DNA of 64,000 nucleotides, from the NCBI GenBank assembly GCA_963575745.1, contig CAUYUJ010016149.1, positions 592,424 through 656,423 on the forward strand, written 5' to 3'. Below are positions 22,185 through 31,689 of the stretch, piece by piece. Every line of letters begins with the position of its first letter. Position 1 is the stretch's first letter. A program made the translations under genes and the position numbers. The DNA comes from Prorocentrum cordatum. Taxonomy: Eukaryota; Sar; Dinophyceae; Prorocentrales; Prorocentraceae. The notes beneath the pieces were generated by a model, which made no database searches, had not been told where the DNA came from, and was given only the letters and a program-made list of their open reading frames with translations.

Positions 22185-23115
22185 AGGGTTCGCAGTTCGC
22201 ATGTTTGACAGCAACCAGTTCGGCACACCCCTCACGAGGATCGTGGCCCCACAGGAAGCTCCACCGAAAGCCCCAGTGGCTGGGTTCACACTTGTGACGG
22301 CGCCGATTTCGGCACACCTTTTACGAGGATTGTAGCCCCCAGAGGTAGCTTCACCAATGGCCGCAGCGGCAGGACTCGCATGCGTGACGGCACCCATGTT
22401 GGCACACCCTCACGAGCATCATGGCCCCATAGGTAGGGAGCTCCAAAGCAGGCCCCGGTGACAGGGTTCGCATGCGTGACGGCGCCCATTTCGGCACGCA
22501 CACACACACACACACACCCAACCAGGATCGTGGCCCCATAGTTGGTTCCACAGAAGGCGCCAGCACACCCCTCACGAGGATCGTAGCTTCCACTGGGAGC
22601 CCCCGCAACAGTGGAGGGGTTCGCATGCGCGACGGCGCCCGTGTCGGCACATCCCTCACGAGGATCGTGGCCTCATAGGGAGCTCCACCGCAGGCCCCAG
22701 CGTTAGGGTTCGCATGCGTGACGGCGCCCATTTCGGCACACCCCTCACCAGGATCGTGGCCCCCTCGAGGAGCTCCGCCGAAGGTCGCATTGGCAGGTTT
22801 CGCACGCGTGACGGCGCCCGCTTCGGCACACCTCTCACGACCGCAGGCCCCAGTGGCAGAGTTCGCATGCGTGGCGACATACATTTGGGCACACCCTTCA
22901 CGAGGACCGTGGGCCTGGAGGAGCTCCACCGAAGGTCGCACTGGCAGGGTTCGCACGCGTGACGGCGCCCACTTCGGCACACCCCTGGCGGCATAGGGAG
23001 CTAACCGCAGGCCCCAAGGCGGGACGGCGCCAGTGTCGGCACATCCCTCACGAGGATCGAGGCCCCATAAGGAGCTTCACGAAAGGCTCCTGTGGCAGGG
23101 TTCGCATGCGTGACA
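22185..23115. repeat. Tandem array of about 90-bp units
   Basis: TTCGCATGCGTGACGGCGCC or a near variant recurs at about 22190, 22280, 22372, 22467, 22618, 22707, 22798, 22862, 22949 and 23099. Between copies come TTCGGCACACC, CTCACGAGGATCGTGGCC and GGAGCTCCACCGAAGG. Most steps are 87-96 bp, one is longer and holds an (AC)n run near 22500. The unit is close to a multiple of three and is open in several frames on both strands, but the translation is only the repeat. Isolated copies recur at 31690-32890. Confidence 0.9.
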
Positions 23116-23164
23116 CGAGCACTGGAGCGACGCGAAGCGAGAAACTAAAAAATTCTGCACGCTG

Positions 23165-23560
23165 TTCACTGCATTCCTCCTGCAACTCCGCTCGGATCGT
23201 AGCCCAGTGCGTTCCTGGAGGAGGAGTGAGGAGGGGACAATGCAAACACGTGAAATCTGGGGAAGCCTCCAAAGACTTGCAATGCTGATGCCGTCGACAA
23301 CGACGACGACGACGACGATGGCCGCGGCTACGGCGACGGCGGTGACAGCGGCCTTTGCAGTGACAACGAGGGCGGCGGGAGCGCATTGAACGGCTCGCAC
23401 CATGTAGGAGACAGCACTACAGTTGTTACCCTGCCAAAGTGTTGCGAACAGCTGTGAACAACACGCGTACATGCACGCAGCAGTGAACTTGCCAAGGGTC
23501 GATGCTTAGTAGAACCTAAGCGCCCGCGAAGCGCGCGCGTGGCTTGTACATACACACATA
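23165..23560. repeat. (GAC)n module, copy 3 of 3
   Basis: Diverged partner of 21030-21420 (TCCTGCAACTCCGCTCGGAT, GCGTTCCTGGAGGAGGAG, GTCGACAACGACGACGACG, GGCTCGCACCATGTAGGAG). A (TA)n microsatellite follows at 23556-23579 and ends exactly where repeat A1 of the retrotransposon starts. Confidence 0.8.
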
Positions 23561-23579
23561 TATATATATATATATATAT

Positions 23580-23649
23580 GGTAGTTTTCACAACTGAGGG
23601 CTGAGCAGAGGCAACAGGTCGGACGTACTCATATATGGCTCGAAGTTTT
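23580..23649 (+). repeat. Split direct repeat A1 (left end)
   Basis: GGTAGTTTTCACAACTGAGG through CTCGAAGTTTT. Identical to A2 except GGTCGG against AGTCGG near its middle. The ATG of the first frame (23635) lies within A1, so the same ATG is duplicated in A2. Confidence 0.92.
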
Positions 23650-24189
23650 AGGGGGCGCGCCTCTCCGCCACCTCCTCCACTGCGGATGCTCGGCGCCGTC
23701 CGCCTCGCCGCGCCGTGGCTGGGGCAGATCGGCGCAGCCTGGCTGGCGCGGCCGCCGGCGTGCCCGGCTTGCCCGGCGTGCCCAGCGGTCGACGCCCGCT
23801 GCGAGCCGCGCTGCGGGGCCTGTCCGTCCAGCCCGGCCTGCCCGGCCTGCCCGGCTTGCCCGGCGCTGACCTGCGGCGCCTCGCCGGAGCTGTCGTGCCC
23901 GGCGTGCCCTGTGGGCCCGCACGCGGCGGCCGAGCCGGAGGCAGCTGGGCCCTGCCCCTCGCTCGCCTCGGCAGAGTGCCGGGGCTTCGGGGCCGGGTTC
24001 GCCCTTGGCCTGCTCGCCGGCGCGCTCCTGGCGGTGGTGGCGGTGGTGGCCCTGCAGGCGCTGCGGCGGCTCGCGGGCTGCGCCCGTGCGTGGCGGCGCT
24101 CGGGGTGTGACCTCGAGATCGACGACCTGGGCGAGGAGGCCCGCGCTCAGGTGAAGGTGCTGCGCCAGCGTGCCCTCGCTGCCCAGTGA
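23635..24189 (+). CDS. Cys/Pro-rich single-pass membrane protein of the element
   Basis: 184 codons from ATG (inside repeat A1) to TGA. Residues 45-100 are a tandem PACPACPAC-like region with about 18 Cys, which also includes DARCEPRCGAC. A strongly hydrophobic stretch of about 25 residues (GFALGLLAGALLAVVAVVAL, near residues 125-148) is followed by a basic patch (LRRLAGCARAWRR), consistent with one transmembrane helix and an inside-facing C-terminus. The TGA overlaps the next frame's ATG as TGATG, suggesting translation by reinitiation. Ngaro-type elements are not known to me for a frame of this kind ahead of gag, so its role is unknown. Alternatively it is an N-terminal gag frame whose hydrophobicity results from Ala/Leu codons at high GC. 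Confidence 0.6.
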   Translation: MARSFRGRASPPPPPLRMLGAVRLAAPWLGQIGAAWLARPPACPACPACPAVDARCEPRCGACPSSPACPACPACPALTCGASPELSCPACPVGPHAAAEPEAAGPCPSLASAECRGFGAGFALGLLAGALLAVVAVVALQALRRLAGCARAWRRSGCDLEIDDLGEEARAQVKVLRQRALAAQ

Positions 24190-25416
24190 TGGCGGTTCCA
24201 GGTCCGCCAGCCCACTGCTCGCTCGCCGCCGCGGGTGTCGCCGTCGGGGACTTCCTCGGCATCCAATACAACGTTGGCGGGAGGGCGCTCGTGCACGAGC
24301 GTGTCGTGGTCGCCCTGGACCCCAGCACCCCAGGCACGGCGGCGATCGTCACGGTCGACGGCGAGGAGTACGACGAGCAGGTGGTCGGCAACGCGGACGT
24401 GCTCCACTGGGACCTGCTGCCCGGCGGGGCGGCTGGCGGGGTCTTCTTCCCGTGGGCGCCGGCGGCGAGGTACTATCGCTTCAGGGCGATCCCCACGGTC
24501 GCGGCGCTCACCGCTGCCGCCGGCCGCGCCTGCGCCCGCCTGGGCCTCGCGGCGCCCGCTGGCCCCGCGGTGCCCAACGTAGCCGGGCATGCCCCCGCCG
24601 TGGCAGCCCCAGCGGCGGCGCCTGCGGGCGCCCTAGCGCTGCCGGCGGGCGGCGCGCCAGGCCCGGAGGGCGGTGGGGTGGCCGCGCTCGTGGCTGCGCT
24701 CGGAGGTCCTGCGGGCGGCGCTGCTGGTGGCGCGCTCGCCCCGGCGCCAGCTCCAGTCGCAGCTGCAGCCGCACCGGCGGCTCTTGCCGCAGGGGGGGCC
24801 CCCGCGACGCCTGCGGGGCTCGGCATGCTGGCCCCTGGACCAGCCGGGCCTGCCGTGGCCGCCGCCCCCGGCGTCGCGCCGCCTGCCGCAGTGCCAGCGC
24901 CAGCGGGCGTGCCGGCTGGCGGCGCCCAGGCCGGCCCTGGCGGCGACGCCCGCATCTTCGCCGTCGTGAGGGACTTGCGAGGAGTGCGGCGTGCCGACTT
25001 TCGGGTCATGGTCTCCCAGATGGTCGAGTTCCCCTGGCCTGACTGGCCAGTGCGCGGACCGCGCGCGCTGCTGTGGGTGCTGCAGTGCATGGCCCAGAGG
25101 TCGGGGACCCCGACGGCCCACCACCAGCGGTGGCTAGCTGAGACGGGGCTCGACCCTCGAGTCGCCGGGGGTGGACATCCACCAGATGGGGTGCATGGTG
25201 CTAGAGTCGGCAGTGACCTACGACCAGGAGCACGCCACGAACCTGGCCCACCTCGAGCTCGTGGCCCGTTCAGTGCAGGTGCAGGAGGAGCGCTACCGCC
25301 AGCTGGTCACCCCGGGTGATGCCGGCGCGGCGGACCGCGCGGTCATGATGGGGTCGCAGGAGCTCGACGGGGCGGCGTGCGTCTGCCCGGACCTGCGCGA
25401 CCACCTCGCGCAGTAG
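24189..25416 (+). CDS. Gag-like frame of the element, one frameshift
   Basis: Starts at ATG 24189 in the TGATG overlap. The N-terminal 110 residues look folded (GDFLGIQYNVGGRALVHERV, HWDLLPGG, YYRFRAIPT). Residues 125-265 are a long Ala/Pro/Gly linker. A conserved-looking block follows (IFAVVRDLRGVRRADFRVMV, FPWPDWPVRGPRALLWVLQC). Between about 25145 and 25170 the signal moves to frame 1 and continues as DIHQMGCMVLESAVTYDQEH with an amphipathic helix, up to TAG 25414. After the TAG frame 1 stays protein-like (LQREMAVAKERRKAREERAL) for some 60 codons before the pol frame takes over. Position upstream of the reverse transcriptase suggests a nucleocapsid role; no zinc knuckle is visible. Confidence 0.6.
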
Positions 25417-28016
25417 CTGCAGCGGGAGATGGCGGTGGCGAAGGAGAGGCGCAAGGCGCGAGAGGAGCGCGCCCTCGCCGGGGGCGTGCCCGGCCAGCCT
25501 GGTACAGGGCGCGGGAGGGGGAGGCGCGGCGGCGGCCGCAGCGGCCGTGCGTGGCGGCGGGCCCAACGCCGCAGGGGGCGATGGTTGACTCGCCCCGGGG
25601 CGGATGGCCTGGCCAGCCGCCGCCCCCGCCCCCCTTGGCCCCCGCAGAGCCCGCCAACAGCGCGGGCTCCTCCCCTGGCGGCGCTGGGCGCCGGCGGCAG
25701 GACGACGACCGGCAACGGGACATCTTTCCGCTACCGTCGCTGGCCGCTGCTGATGTGGTGCCCCACGTGTCAGGGACTCGGCGGCGGGCGCGGGCCAGCC
25801 ATGCCCTCGCGCACGCGCTGGACCGTGCCAATGCTGCCGTGCACGCTCTGAATGACCTCTACGGCGACCAGTCCTCGCCCGCGCCGACGCCGTCTGCCGG
25901 GCAGCGCTGTGCCGCCGCCCACATTTGGGACTCGGTCGCTGCTCTGGGCCCTGAGCCACCCGAGTATCGTGACGACGTCTCCGACAACAACGGGGCCCTG
26001 CGGGAGCTCCTTGCTGGGTCCGCGCTGTACCCTGACGGCGGCGGGCCCACCACTCCCCACGTGCCAGACCTCGTCTCCTGGCCTGATGTGTCGCAGCCGC
26101 CCGCCCCGCTCCTTGGGCTGCTGGGCGCGCGTGACTCAGCCGCGCTGCGGGAGTGGAGGTGCCAAATGCTCCGCGAGCCCGAGGAGGCGCGGCAGCTGCG
26201 GGCGGAGGCCTGCCCGCGCGGTCCATGCGCGGACCCTGCGCTGCTGCGATCGCTGCCCGACTACGCCGCCTTCCTCAGCGCCATGATGGAGCGCAGCATG
26301 CTGACGTTTGCCCCGGCGCGAGGGCGCCGTGGCAACATGGGGATTTTCTTCGTGCCAAAAAAGAGTGGTCGTCTGAGGGTCATCTTCGACACGCGGCTCG
26401 CCAACTGCGCGTTCGTCGATGCGCCTCGCACCCAGCTCCCGTCTGCGTCCGCCTGGGGGCGGCTCGAGACTGGCGACGTGCGGGTCTCCATCGCCTCGGC
26501 GGACCTGGACGTGGCCTTCTACCACATGCGGGTCCCGGACGGGATGGAGGAGTTCTTCGTGATGCCGCCCATCCCCGCCGAGCATCTCGCTCCGTACGGG
26601 GTCGCCGTGGACGGGGTGGAGGGCGAGGCGCTCCTGCTGCCCCAGGTGGTGGTGCTGCCGATGGGCTTCAGCTGGGCCTTGCACCTCTGCCAGACGGTGC
26701 TGGAGGCATCGCTGGGCCGCGCTGGTTCCCCTCAGAGTGACCTCATCCTTGACGGCCACTGCGGCTGCCAGCTCACGAGCGACCTGGACTCGGTCGCGGG
26801 CGCCGGCTACGTGGACAACTACTTCGTCCTCGGCGGCTCTCCAAAGACTGTGAGCGAGCGACTGCAGGCCGTCACCGACGACCTGACGCGCCACGGGCTC
26901 ACCGTGCACGAGCTCGAGGCGCCCTCCCAGGATCGCGATTATCTGGGGCTATCGCTGCGCGAGGGGCGCTGGCTGAGCCTCAAGACGCGCAACATCTGGC
27001 GGCTGCGCGCGGCCATTCGCGCCACGCTCAGGAGGCGAGTCATCAGCGGCTTCCTGCTGCGCGTTCTGACCGGCCATATCACCTGGGCGCTGCTGCTGCG
27101 CAGAGAGTTGCTGTGCATCCTCGGGGCCACCTACGCCTACGTCGAGGCCACTGGGCCAGTCGCGGCGCCGCTCTGGCCCGCGGTCCGTCATGAGCTCCAG
27201 CTAGTCCACGACCTGCTGCCGCTCTGCACTGTTGACCTTGGCGCCCCGTGGCACGGGCGGGTTGCTTGCGCAGGCGCCTCGCCATTTGGGCTGGGCGTCG
27301 TTGCTCGTCGCGCCCCAAAGGGCCGTGTGGGCGCCATTGGGAGAGTCGCTGAAAAGTGGAGGTACAAAGTCGAGGGAGGTGCGCAGGCAAGGCGTAGGGC
27401 GATCGGGATCAACGGTGATAACTCGTCCGAGCAGTTCGGGGGCCTCGAGGGCGACTTCGGGGTGAGTACTCAGCTCGTCAGGGATGGCATCACCGAGGGC
27501 CTGCCGTTCGAGGGCGTCTTGGGTGAGGCCTCTGAGGGCCTGGTCGAGCCGCAGCTCCCGAGGGCTCCTGGGGACACCTACAAGTCGATCATGGACATGA
27601 GGCCCGTCGTGGACTTCGACGAGGTCCCGTCCCACTTCATCCGTGGGCCCGCCTGGGGCTGCGTCGCCGCCGTGTACATCGAGGGGAGGGCCAACGTCTT
27701 AGCTCTGGAGGGGGAAGCGCTCGTCCTTGGGTATCGGCACCTCCTGAGGTCCACCTCCGCGTTCGGGTCTCGGTTCCTCATCCTCTCCGAGAACCTGCCG
27801 CTCGTCCTGTCCGTCGGCAAGGGTCGGGCCCGCAGTAAGCACCTCCAGAACACGCTTCGCAAGATCTGCGCGCTCTCCGTGGCCACTGGCTCAACCCTGG
27901 CAGCGAGGTGGATGCCTTCTGAGGCCAATCCCTCCGACTCGCTCAGCCGCGGGCGCTCTGGCTGGTTCTCTGGCAGACGGCCGGCGCCGCAGCCCCCTGG
28001 AGGCGGGCTGCTCGCA
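25377..28016 (+). CDS. Reverse transcriptase-RNase H of the YR element
   Basis: The first ATG in frame is 25581; upstream codons are open but start-less. After a Pro-rich leader, reverse-transcriptase motifs appear in order: IFFVPKKSGRLRVIFDTR (about 26340), SADLDVAFYHMRV (26497), LPMGFSWALHLCQ (26655) and AGYVDNYFVLG (26802), i.e. YVDN at the YxDD site. A thumb-like block (SLREGRWLSLKTRN) and connection follow. RNase H is recognisable from VACAGASPFGLGVV (27261), LALEGEALVLG (27697), LSENLPLVL (27782) and ARWMPSEANPSDSLSRG (27902). Relative to the family pattern the first Asp (DAS) reads GAS and the third acidic site SDN reads SEN, so RNase H is probably inactive. The same frame stays open to 29882, but 28017-29057 is the shadow of the recombinase. 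Confidence 0.85.
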
Positions 28017-28017
28017 C

Positions 28018-29055
28018 GTGCGGCGGCTTGTGCTGGTGCTGGCACTGGCCCAGGCTGCAGCAGCGGCTCGCCGCTCGGCCGTCCCGGCGCCCTTGGCGCT
28101 CTGGGCCGAGCGCGCGGCCCCTGCGCGGGCGCTGGCGGTGGAGACGACGGCGGTGGCGGGGCTCTCGCTGCTCGAGCGGCTGGCGGCGAGGAGCTCGACG
28201 GCTCGTCGCTACGGGGAGGCCCTCGCCAGCTTCGTCGACTTCTGTGTCGAGCGTCGCCTGGGCTGGGCGACGCGCTCGGGCCTGGGCGAGGCGCTGGTGC
28301 TGCACATGCACAGCGAGCTCCTCCTCAGCTGCGGCGGCACTCAGGGGAGCGTCCTCTTGACGGCGGTGGCGCACTTCCTCGGCTCGTTCCACAAGGGGGC
28401 CTCGCTTCTACTGCCGAGGGCTCACTGCGCAGCTGCGGCGTGGGCGCGGCGCTCGCCTGCGCGCACCCGGCTGCCACTGCCGCGTCGCGTGGTGCTCTCC
28501 TTGGCGGGCCTCCTGGTCCACGACGGGTTCCCACGGTTGGCCATTTGCATCCTCGTCATGTTCGCCTCATACCTCTGGACTGGCGAGACGGCGGAGCTGC
28601 GCGGGCGGCATCTGATGTCTCCGTCGGTGGCGGCGGGCGCCGGCTACCAGTCCCTCGGGCTGTTCCTGCGCGAGAGTGGACAGAAGCCAGGCAAGACAGG
28701 CGTGAACGACGTGAGCATCCTCTTCGATCGGGAGGCTGGGCTCAACCCGCTGCTTCACGCTCGGAGGCAGTCCACAGCGTCGTCGGAGCCGCGGTGGGAC
28801 CTGGAGGTGGGCCGACTGGGCGCGCTGTTCGTTCAGGAGACCAAGCTCTTGGACGAGCTCGCCCGGATCCCGTCCAAGGTGATGGAGCTCGGGGCCTTCG
28901 TCGAGAGCAACCTGGAGCCGCTGGTCGGCGGCCGCCTGCCCAGCTGGCTAGCGACTGGCCGCGTCCTGGCCGCCGCCGCGTCGCTCCTCCGCCCGCTGCC
29001 TCAGGGAAGGCAGCTGGCCGCCAGCGGCCGCCCGCGCAGGCGGCCCGCGGCCTAG
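28018..29055 (+). pseudogene. Tyrosine recombinase of the element, catalytic core missing
   Basis: Frame 1, opening with GTG and overlapping the pol frame, so expression would need a frameshift or a separate start. The N-terminal core-binding part is clear: ARSSTARRYGEALASFVDFC (near residue 60) and the helical HFLGSFHKGASLLLPRAH region. The catalytic part begins with FASYLWTGETAELRGRHLM, where the usual first Arg (YLRxGE) is Trp-Thr, then LFLRESGQKPGKTGVNDVS. The expected HxxR box (LRHGGAS type) and the GRW...RRY nucleophile segment are absent; text passes from RWDLEVGRLGALFVQ to LATGRVLAAAASL, which resembles sequence after the Tyr. An internal deletion or replacement near 28840-28950 is the simplest reading. 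Confidence 0.7.
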
Positions 29056-29057
29056 GC

Positions 29058-29882
29058 GGCGACGGCGTCTGCCCGCCGACGGACGCGGTGAAGCGGCGCC
29101 TGCAGCTGCAGCATCGCCGCGCTGCTGCGTCAGGCCGGGCCCTCAGGCGCCGCCTTGTGCTGGAGCTCTTCTGCGGAGCTGGCAGGATCGCCGAGGCGCT
29201 GCTTGCCCGCGGCTTCGCCGCATTTGGGCTCGACTGGCAGCGCAGCCCACTAGAGGATCATGTGCGGCCTGCCTTCATCGCCACCGTCGTCGGCTGGATC
29301 CGGTCGCGCGCAGCGGGTGCTGTCTGGCTGGGCACCCCCTGCACCAGCTGGACGCGAGCCCTGCGGCGCCCGCTCAGGTCGGACCGCTACCCGTTCGGGC
29401 TGCCCGACCTCTCATCGTCCGAGCAGGCTCGCGCCGCCGCGGGCAATGCCACGCTGCGCATGACAGTGATCATAATTCGTGAGTGCATCTCTGCCCGTGT
29501 GCCTGTCTTTCTCGAGAATCCACGGACCTCGCAGATTTGGTCGCGCCCTCCCCTCGCCCGCTTGCGTCGCCGGCCGTCTTGCCAAAAGTCTGTTTTACAT
29601 CAGTGTCAGTATGGCGCCGATTACAACAAAGCCACGACCATCATGTCTTGGAGGGCGGGCGCCATGCGCCCTTTACAGCTAGTCTGCTTCGGAAAAAGAG
29701 GCATTTGCAGTCGCTCGGGCAACCGCCGCGTACTTCTGGAGGGCAACGATGAGCAAGGGCGGAAGCGCACCGCCGTCGCCGCCGTGTATCTTCGCCCCTT
29801 CGCCCAGGCCGCTTCGCGCTGTATCGTCGAAGCAATGCACATTCAGCCTGGTCTCGCCCTCCAGTCTCTTGCCATGAGATAG
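29058..29882 (+). CDS. DNA cytosine-methyltransferase-like domain of the element
   Basis: Same frame as the reverse transcriptase. Motif I: RLVLELFCGAGRIAEALLARG (about 29150); acidic strand end LDW; motif IV: AVWLGTPCTSWTRAL (about 29320), with Pro-Cys as in C5 methyltransferases; motif VI-like: ARVPVFLENPRTSQIW (about 29495); then HQCQYGADYNKAT and a C-terminal CF/WRAG region. No motif VIII-X was identified. DIRS-order elements often carry a methyltransferase, usually described as Dam-like adenine type and placed with RT; here it follows the recombinase and has a cytosine-type PC motif. The methyltransferase-like pseudogenes at 16.0-17.0 and 19.5-20.5 kb share PC, E(N/H)P and QCQ(Y/F) blocks in the same order. 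The frame appears intact to TAG 29880. Confidence 0.7.
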   Translation, partial: GDGVCPPTDAVKRRLQLQHRRAAASGRALRRRLVLELFCGAGRIAEALLARGFAAFGLDWQRSPLEDHVRPAFIATVVGWIRSRAAGAVWLGTPCTSWTRALRRPLRSDRYPFGLPDLSSSEQARAAAGNATLRMTVIIIRECISARVPVFLENPRTSQIWSRPPLARLRRRPSCQKSVLHQCQYGADYNKATTIMSWRAGAMRPLQLVCFGKRGICSRSGNRRVLLEGNDEQGRKRTAVAAVYLRPFAQAASRCIVEAMHIQPGLALQSLAMR

Positions 29883-29954
29883 CCCACATTGCCTGCTCTC
29901 CGAAAAGTGTTTCTTCTTTATTTATACGGCCTTTGGCCAGTTGAACCTTCGGGA

Positions 29955-30106
29955 TCGGGTGAGGGTCGCACAGGTGGTCCTCTCGAGCGCTGTCGCGCTC
30001 CTCGTCCGCTATGTCTCTGCTGCTCTCGCGCTTCTAGCTCGGTCAACGCCTGGCCCTGTGCTGTCCCAGATGGAAAAGGTGCCTGTCCCGGGAGCCGAAG
30101 CGAGCT
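29955..30106 (+). repeat. Split direct repeat B1
   Basis: TGAGGGTCGC ... CCTCTCGAGCGCTGTCGCG ... GAAGCGAGCT. Partner of B2 at 30215-30366; the two are nearly identical over 152 bp, differing at a handful of positions (for example CACAGGTGG against GCGCGGCTGG). Confidence 0.92.
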
Positions 30107-30176
30107 GGTAGTTTTCACAACTGAGGGCTGAGCAGAGGCAACAAGTCGGACGTACTCATATATGGCTCGAAGTTTT
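30107..30176 (+). repeat. Split direct repeat A2
   Basis: Second copy of A1, immediately following B1 with no spacer. Confidence 0.92.
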
Positions 30177-30214
30177 CCCCGTGGCCATCCCGACACGCCT
30201 TCTCGCCACTTTTG

Positions 30215-30366
30215 TCGGATGAGGGTCGCGCGGCTGGTCCTCTCGAGCGCTGTCGCGCTCCTCGTCCGCTATGTCTCTGCTGCTCTCGCGCTTCTAGCTC
30301 GGTCAACGCCTGGCCCTGTGCTGTCCCAGATGGAAAAGGTGCCTGGCCCGGGAGACGAAGCGAGCT
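30215..30366 (+). repeat. Split direct repeat B2 (right end)
   Basis: Second copy of B1. It ends at CGAAGCGAGCT, after which unrelated AT-rich sequence begins, defining the right end of the element. Confidence 0.9.
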
Positions 30367-31350
30367 ATCTATACACATATGTATATGTATGGCGCTGCCA
30401 GGTCGTAGCACTTGATACCAACAAACAGGGCTGTCATAACATCATATGCATTTACGACGCTGCAGCACCATGAAATTGCGAACAAGAGGGTCAACCAGAA
30501 CCAAAGTATTGCAATCCCAGGCAAAGCGTGGCATGCCGCAGTAATAGAACAGCCGCTGAGAGTGTCCACATGAACGCACCAGGCATTATTGAGCAAGGTC
30601 ATGCTTGCAATCGGCAAGGAAGGACGGTGCCCGACCACATACGAACAGACCATATCATAGCAACCCAAATCATATTGCACAACTTAGCATCACACTGTGA
30701 GTTAGTACAGCACAGGCCAATGGTGAACACACCATAACATAGCATGGCATCATGTAGTACAAACGCCACATGGTACTACGTAGCAGAGCCTAGCGGAATA
30801 TAGTATACTCAACCACATTCAGGATTGAGCATTGAGACAGATGGACCGACGTACGGTGACCTATCAAACGCAACGTGCGTGCCGAGGTCAGGTTGACCAC
30901 AAGAGCAATGTGACACAGCAGTGACCGATTGGACGACGCACTAGACATGACAGGCGTCACGACAAATCGCCGTGCCGTCCAGAACATAACAAACCATAGT
31001 AGAGTAGAATGCTGGCATAGATCCTAAGTGAACCAAACATCGTTAAATATTGTAGAATACAGCAACGACATATTAACGTCGCCATATCCAAAGCAACGTG
31101 CAAACCAACGTAAGACTGGCCACATGAGTAAACCATGTATGAATATACCAGAGCATAACCGTACAGGACGCGATGGAGTATGATACAGCAGCGAGCGAGT
31201 AGCGACGCCTTATCAATTGCGACATGCGCGCTGAATGTAGGCTGGCCGCAGTAGCACCAGTACGAGACCCGGGAACAAATGCCGAAAGTGTGGTTTGGAT
31301 CATTCGAAATAGGGAAATTGGGTTCATCGTGATTTTGCCCGCCTGGCAAA
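30367..31350. other. AT-richer region, degenerate repeats, no gene
   Basis: Composition drops sharply in GC right of the retrotransposon. Three related blocks can be seen: CCTATCAAACGCAACGTGCG at about 30858, CATATCCAAAGCAACGTGCA at 31084 and CTTATCAATTGCGACATGCG at 31211, each followed by a GACTGGCCACA-like segment. ATAGCAT and ACCATA words are frequent. Frames on either strand are short. Confidence 0.5.
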
Positions 31351-31689
31351 AAATGAGGTGAGCTTCAGGCTTCGCCGCGTTGTCGTCACGCTTTCCCTCC
31401 CACTTCTCTCTCTCCCTCCCTCTCCCTCTCCCCCTCTTCCTCTTTCTCTCTTTGCCTTTGCTTCAGATGCGCAGGGGCGCACTTGGAATACTTCTTATGA
31501 AAGCAGTCGCGTGAAGCCTATGTTTGGATCGTGTCCCGTGCGCCGCCGATGTGTGCAGATGTCTTTCCCTGCCACCTGTTCCCAAGCATCCTGTGTCATT
31601 GGGTCCTCGTTTTGAAGAGACATCGCCCCGTGTCTCTCCTCCTCTCCTCTCCCCTTCCTGTCTCCCTTTGGCCCGACCCCCACGCGTTT

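Larger units (their letters stand above)
23580..30366 (+). mobile_element. Tyrosine-recombinase retrotransposon (Ngaro/PAT-like ends)
   Basis: A 6.8-kb element. A1 (23580-23649, 70 bp) recurs as A2 at 30107-30176 with one visible difference. B1 (29955-30106, 152 bp) recurs as B2 at 30215-30366. The order A1 - genes - B1 A2 B2 is the split-direct-repeat arrangement known for Ngaro and PAT groups of the DIRS order, distinct from LTRs. B1 abuts A2 directly; a 38-bp spacer separates A2 from B2. Inside are, in order, a Cys/Pro-rich membrane frame, a gag-like frame, reverse transcriptase with RNase H, a tyrosine recombinase remnant and a methyltransferase. It is flanked by (TA)n on the left and ATCTATACACATATG on the right with no clear target duplication, as expected for tyrosine-recombinase integration. 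Confidence 0.88.

Noticed and set aside
21542-22228. 228-codon minus-strand frame with Cys residues and acidic runs
   Set aside because: Half is a trinucleotide repeat translation, the rest has no recognisable motif, and it overlaps repeat modules.
28018-29055. Intact tyrosine recombinase
   Set aside because: The HxxR box and the Tyr segment cannot be found in any frame of this region, so it is annotated as defective.
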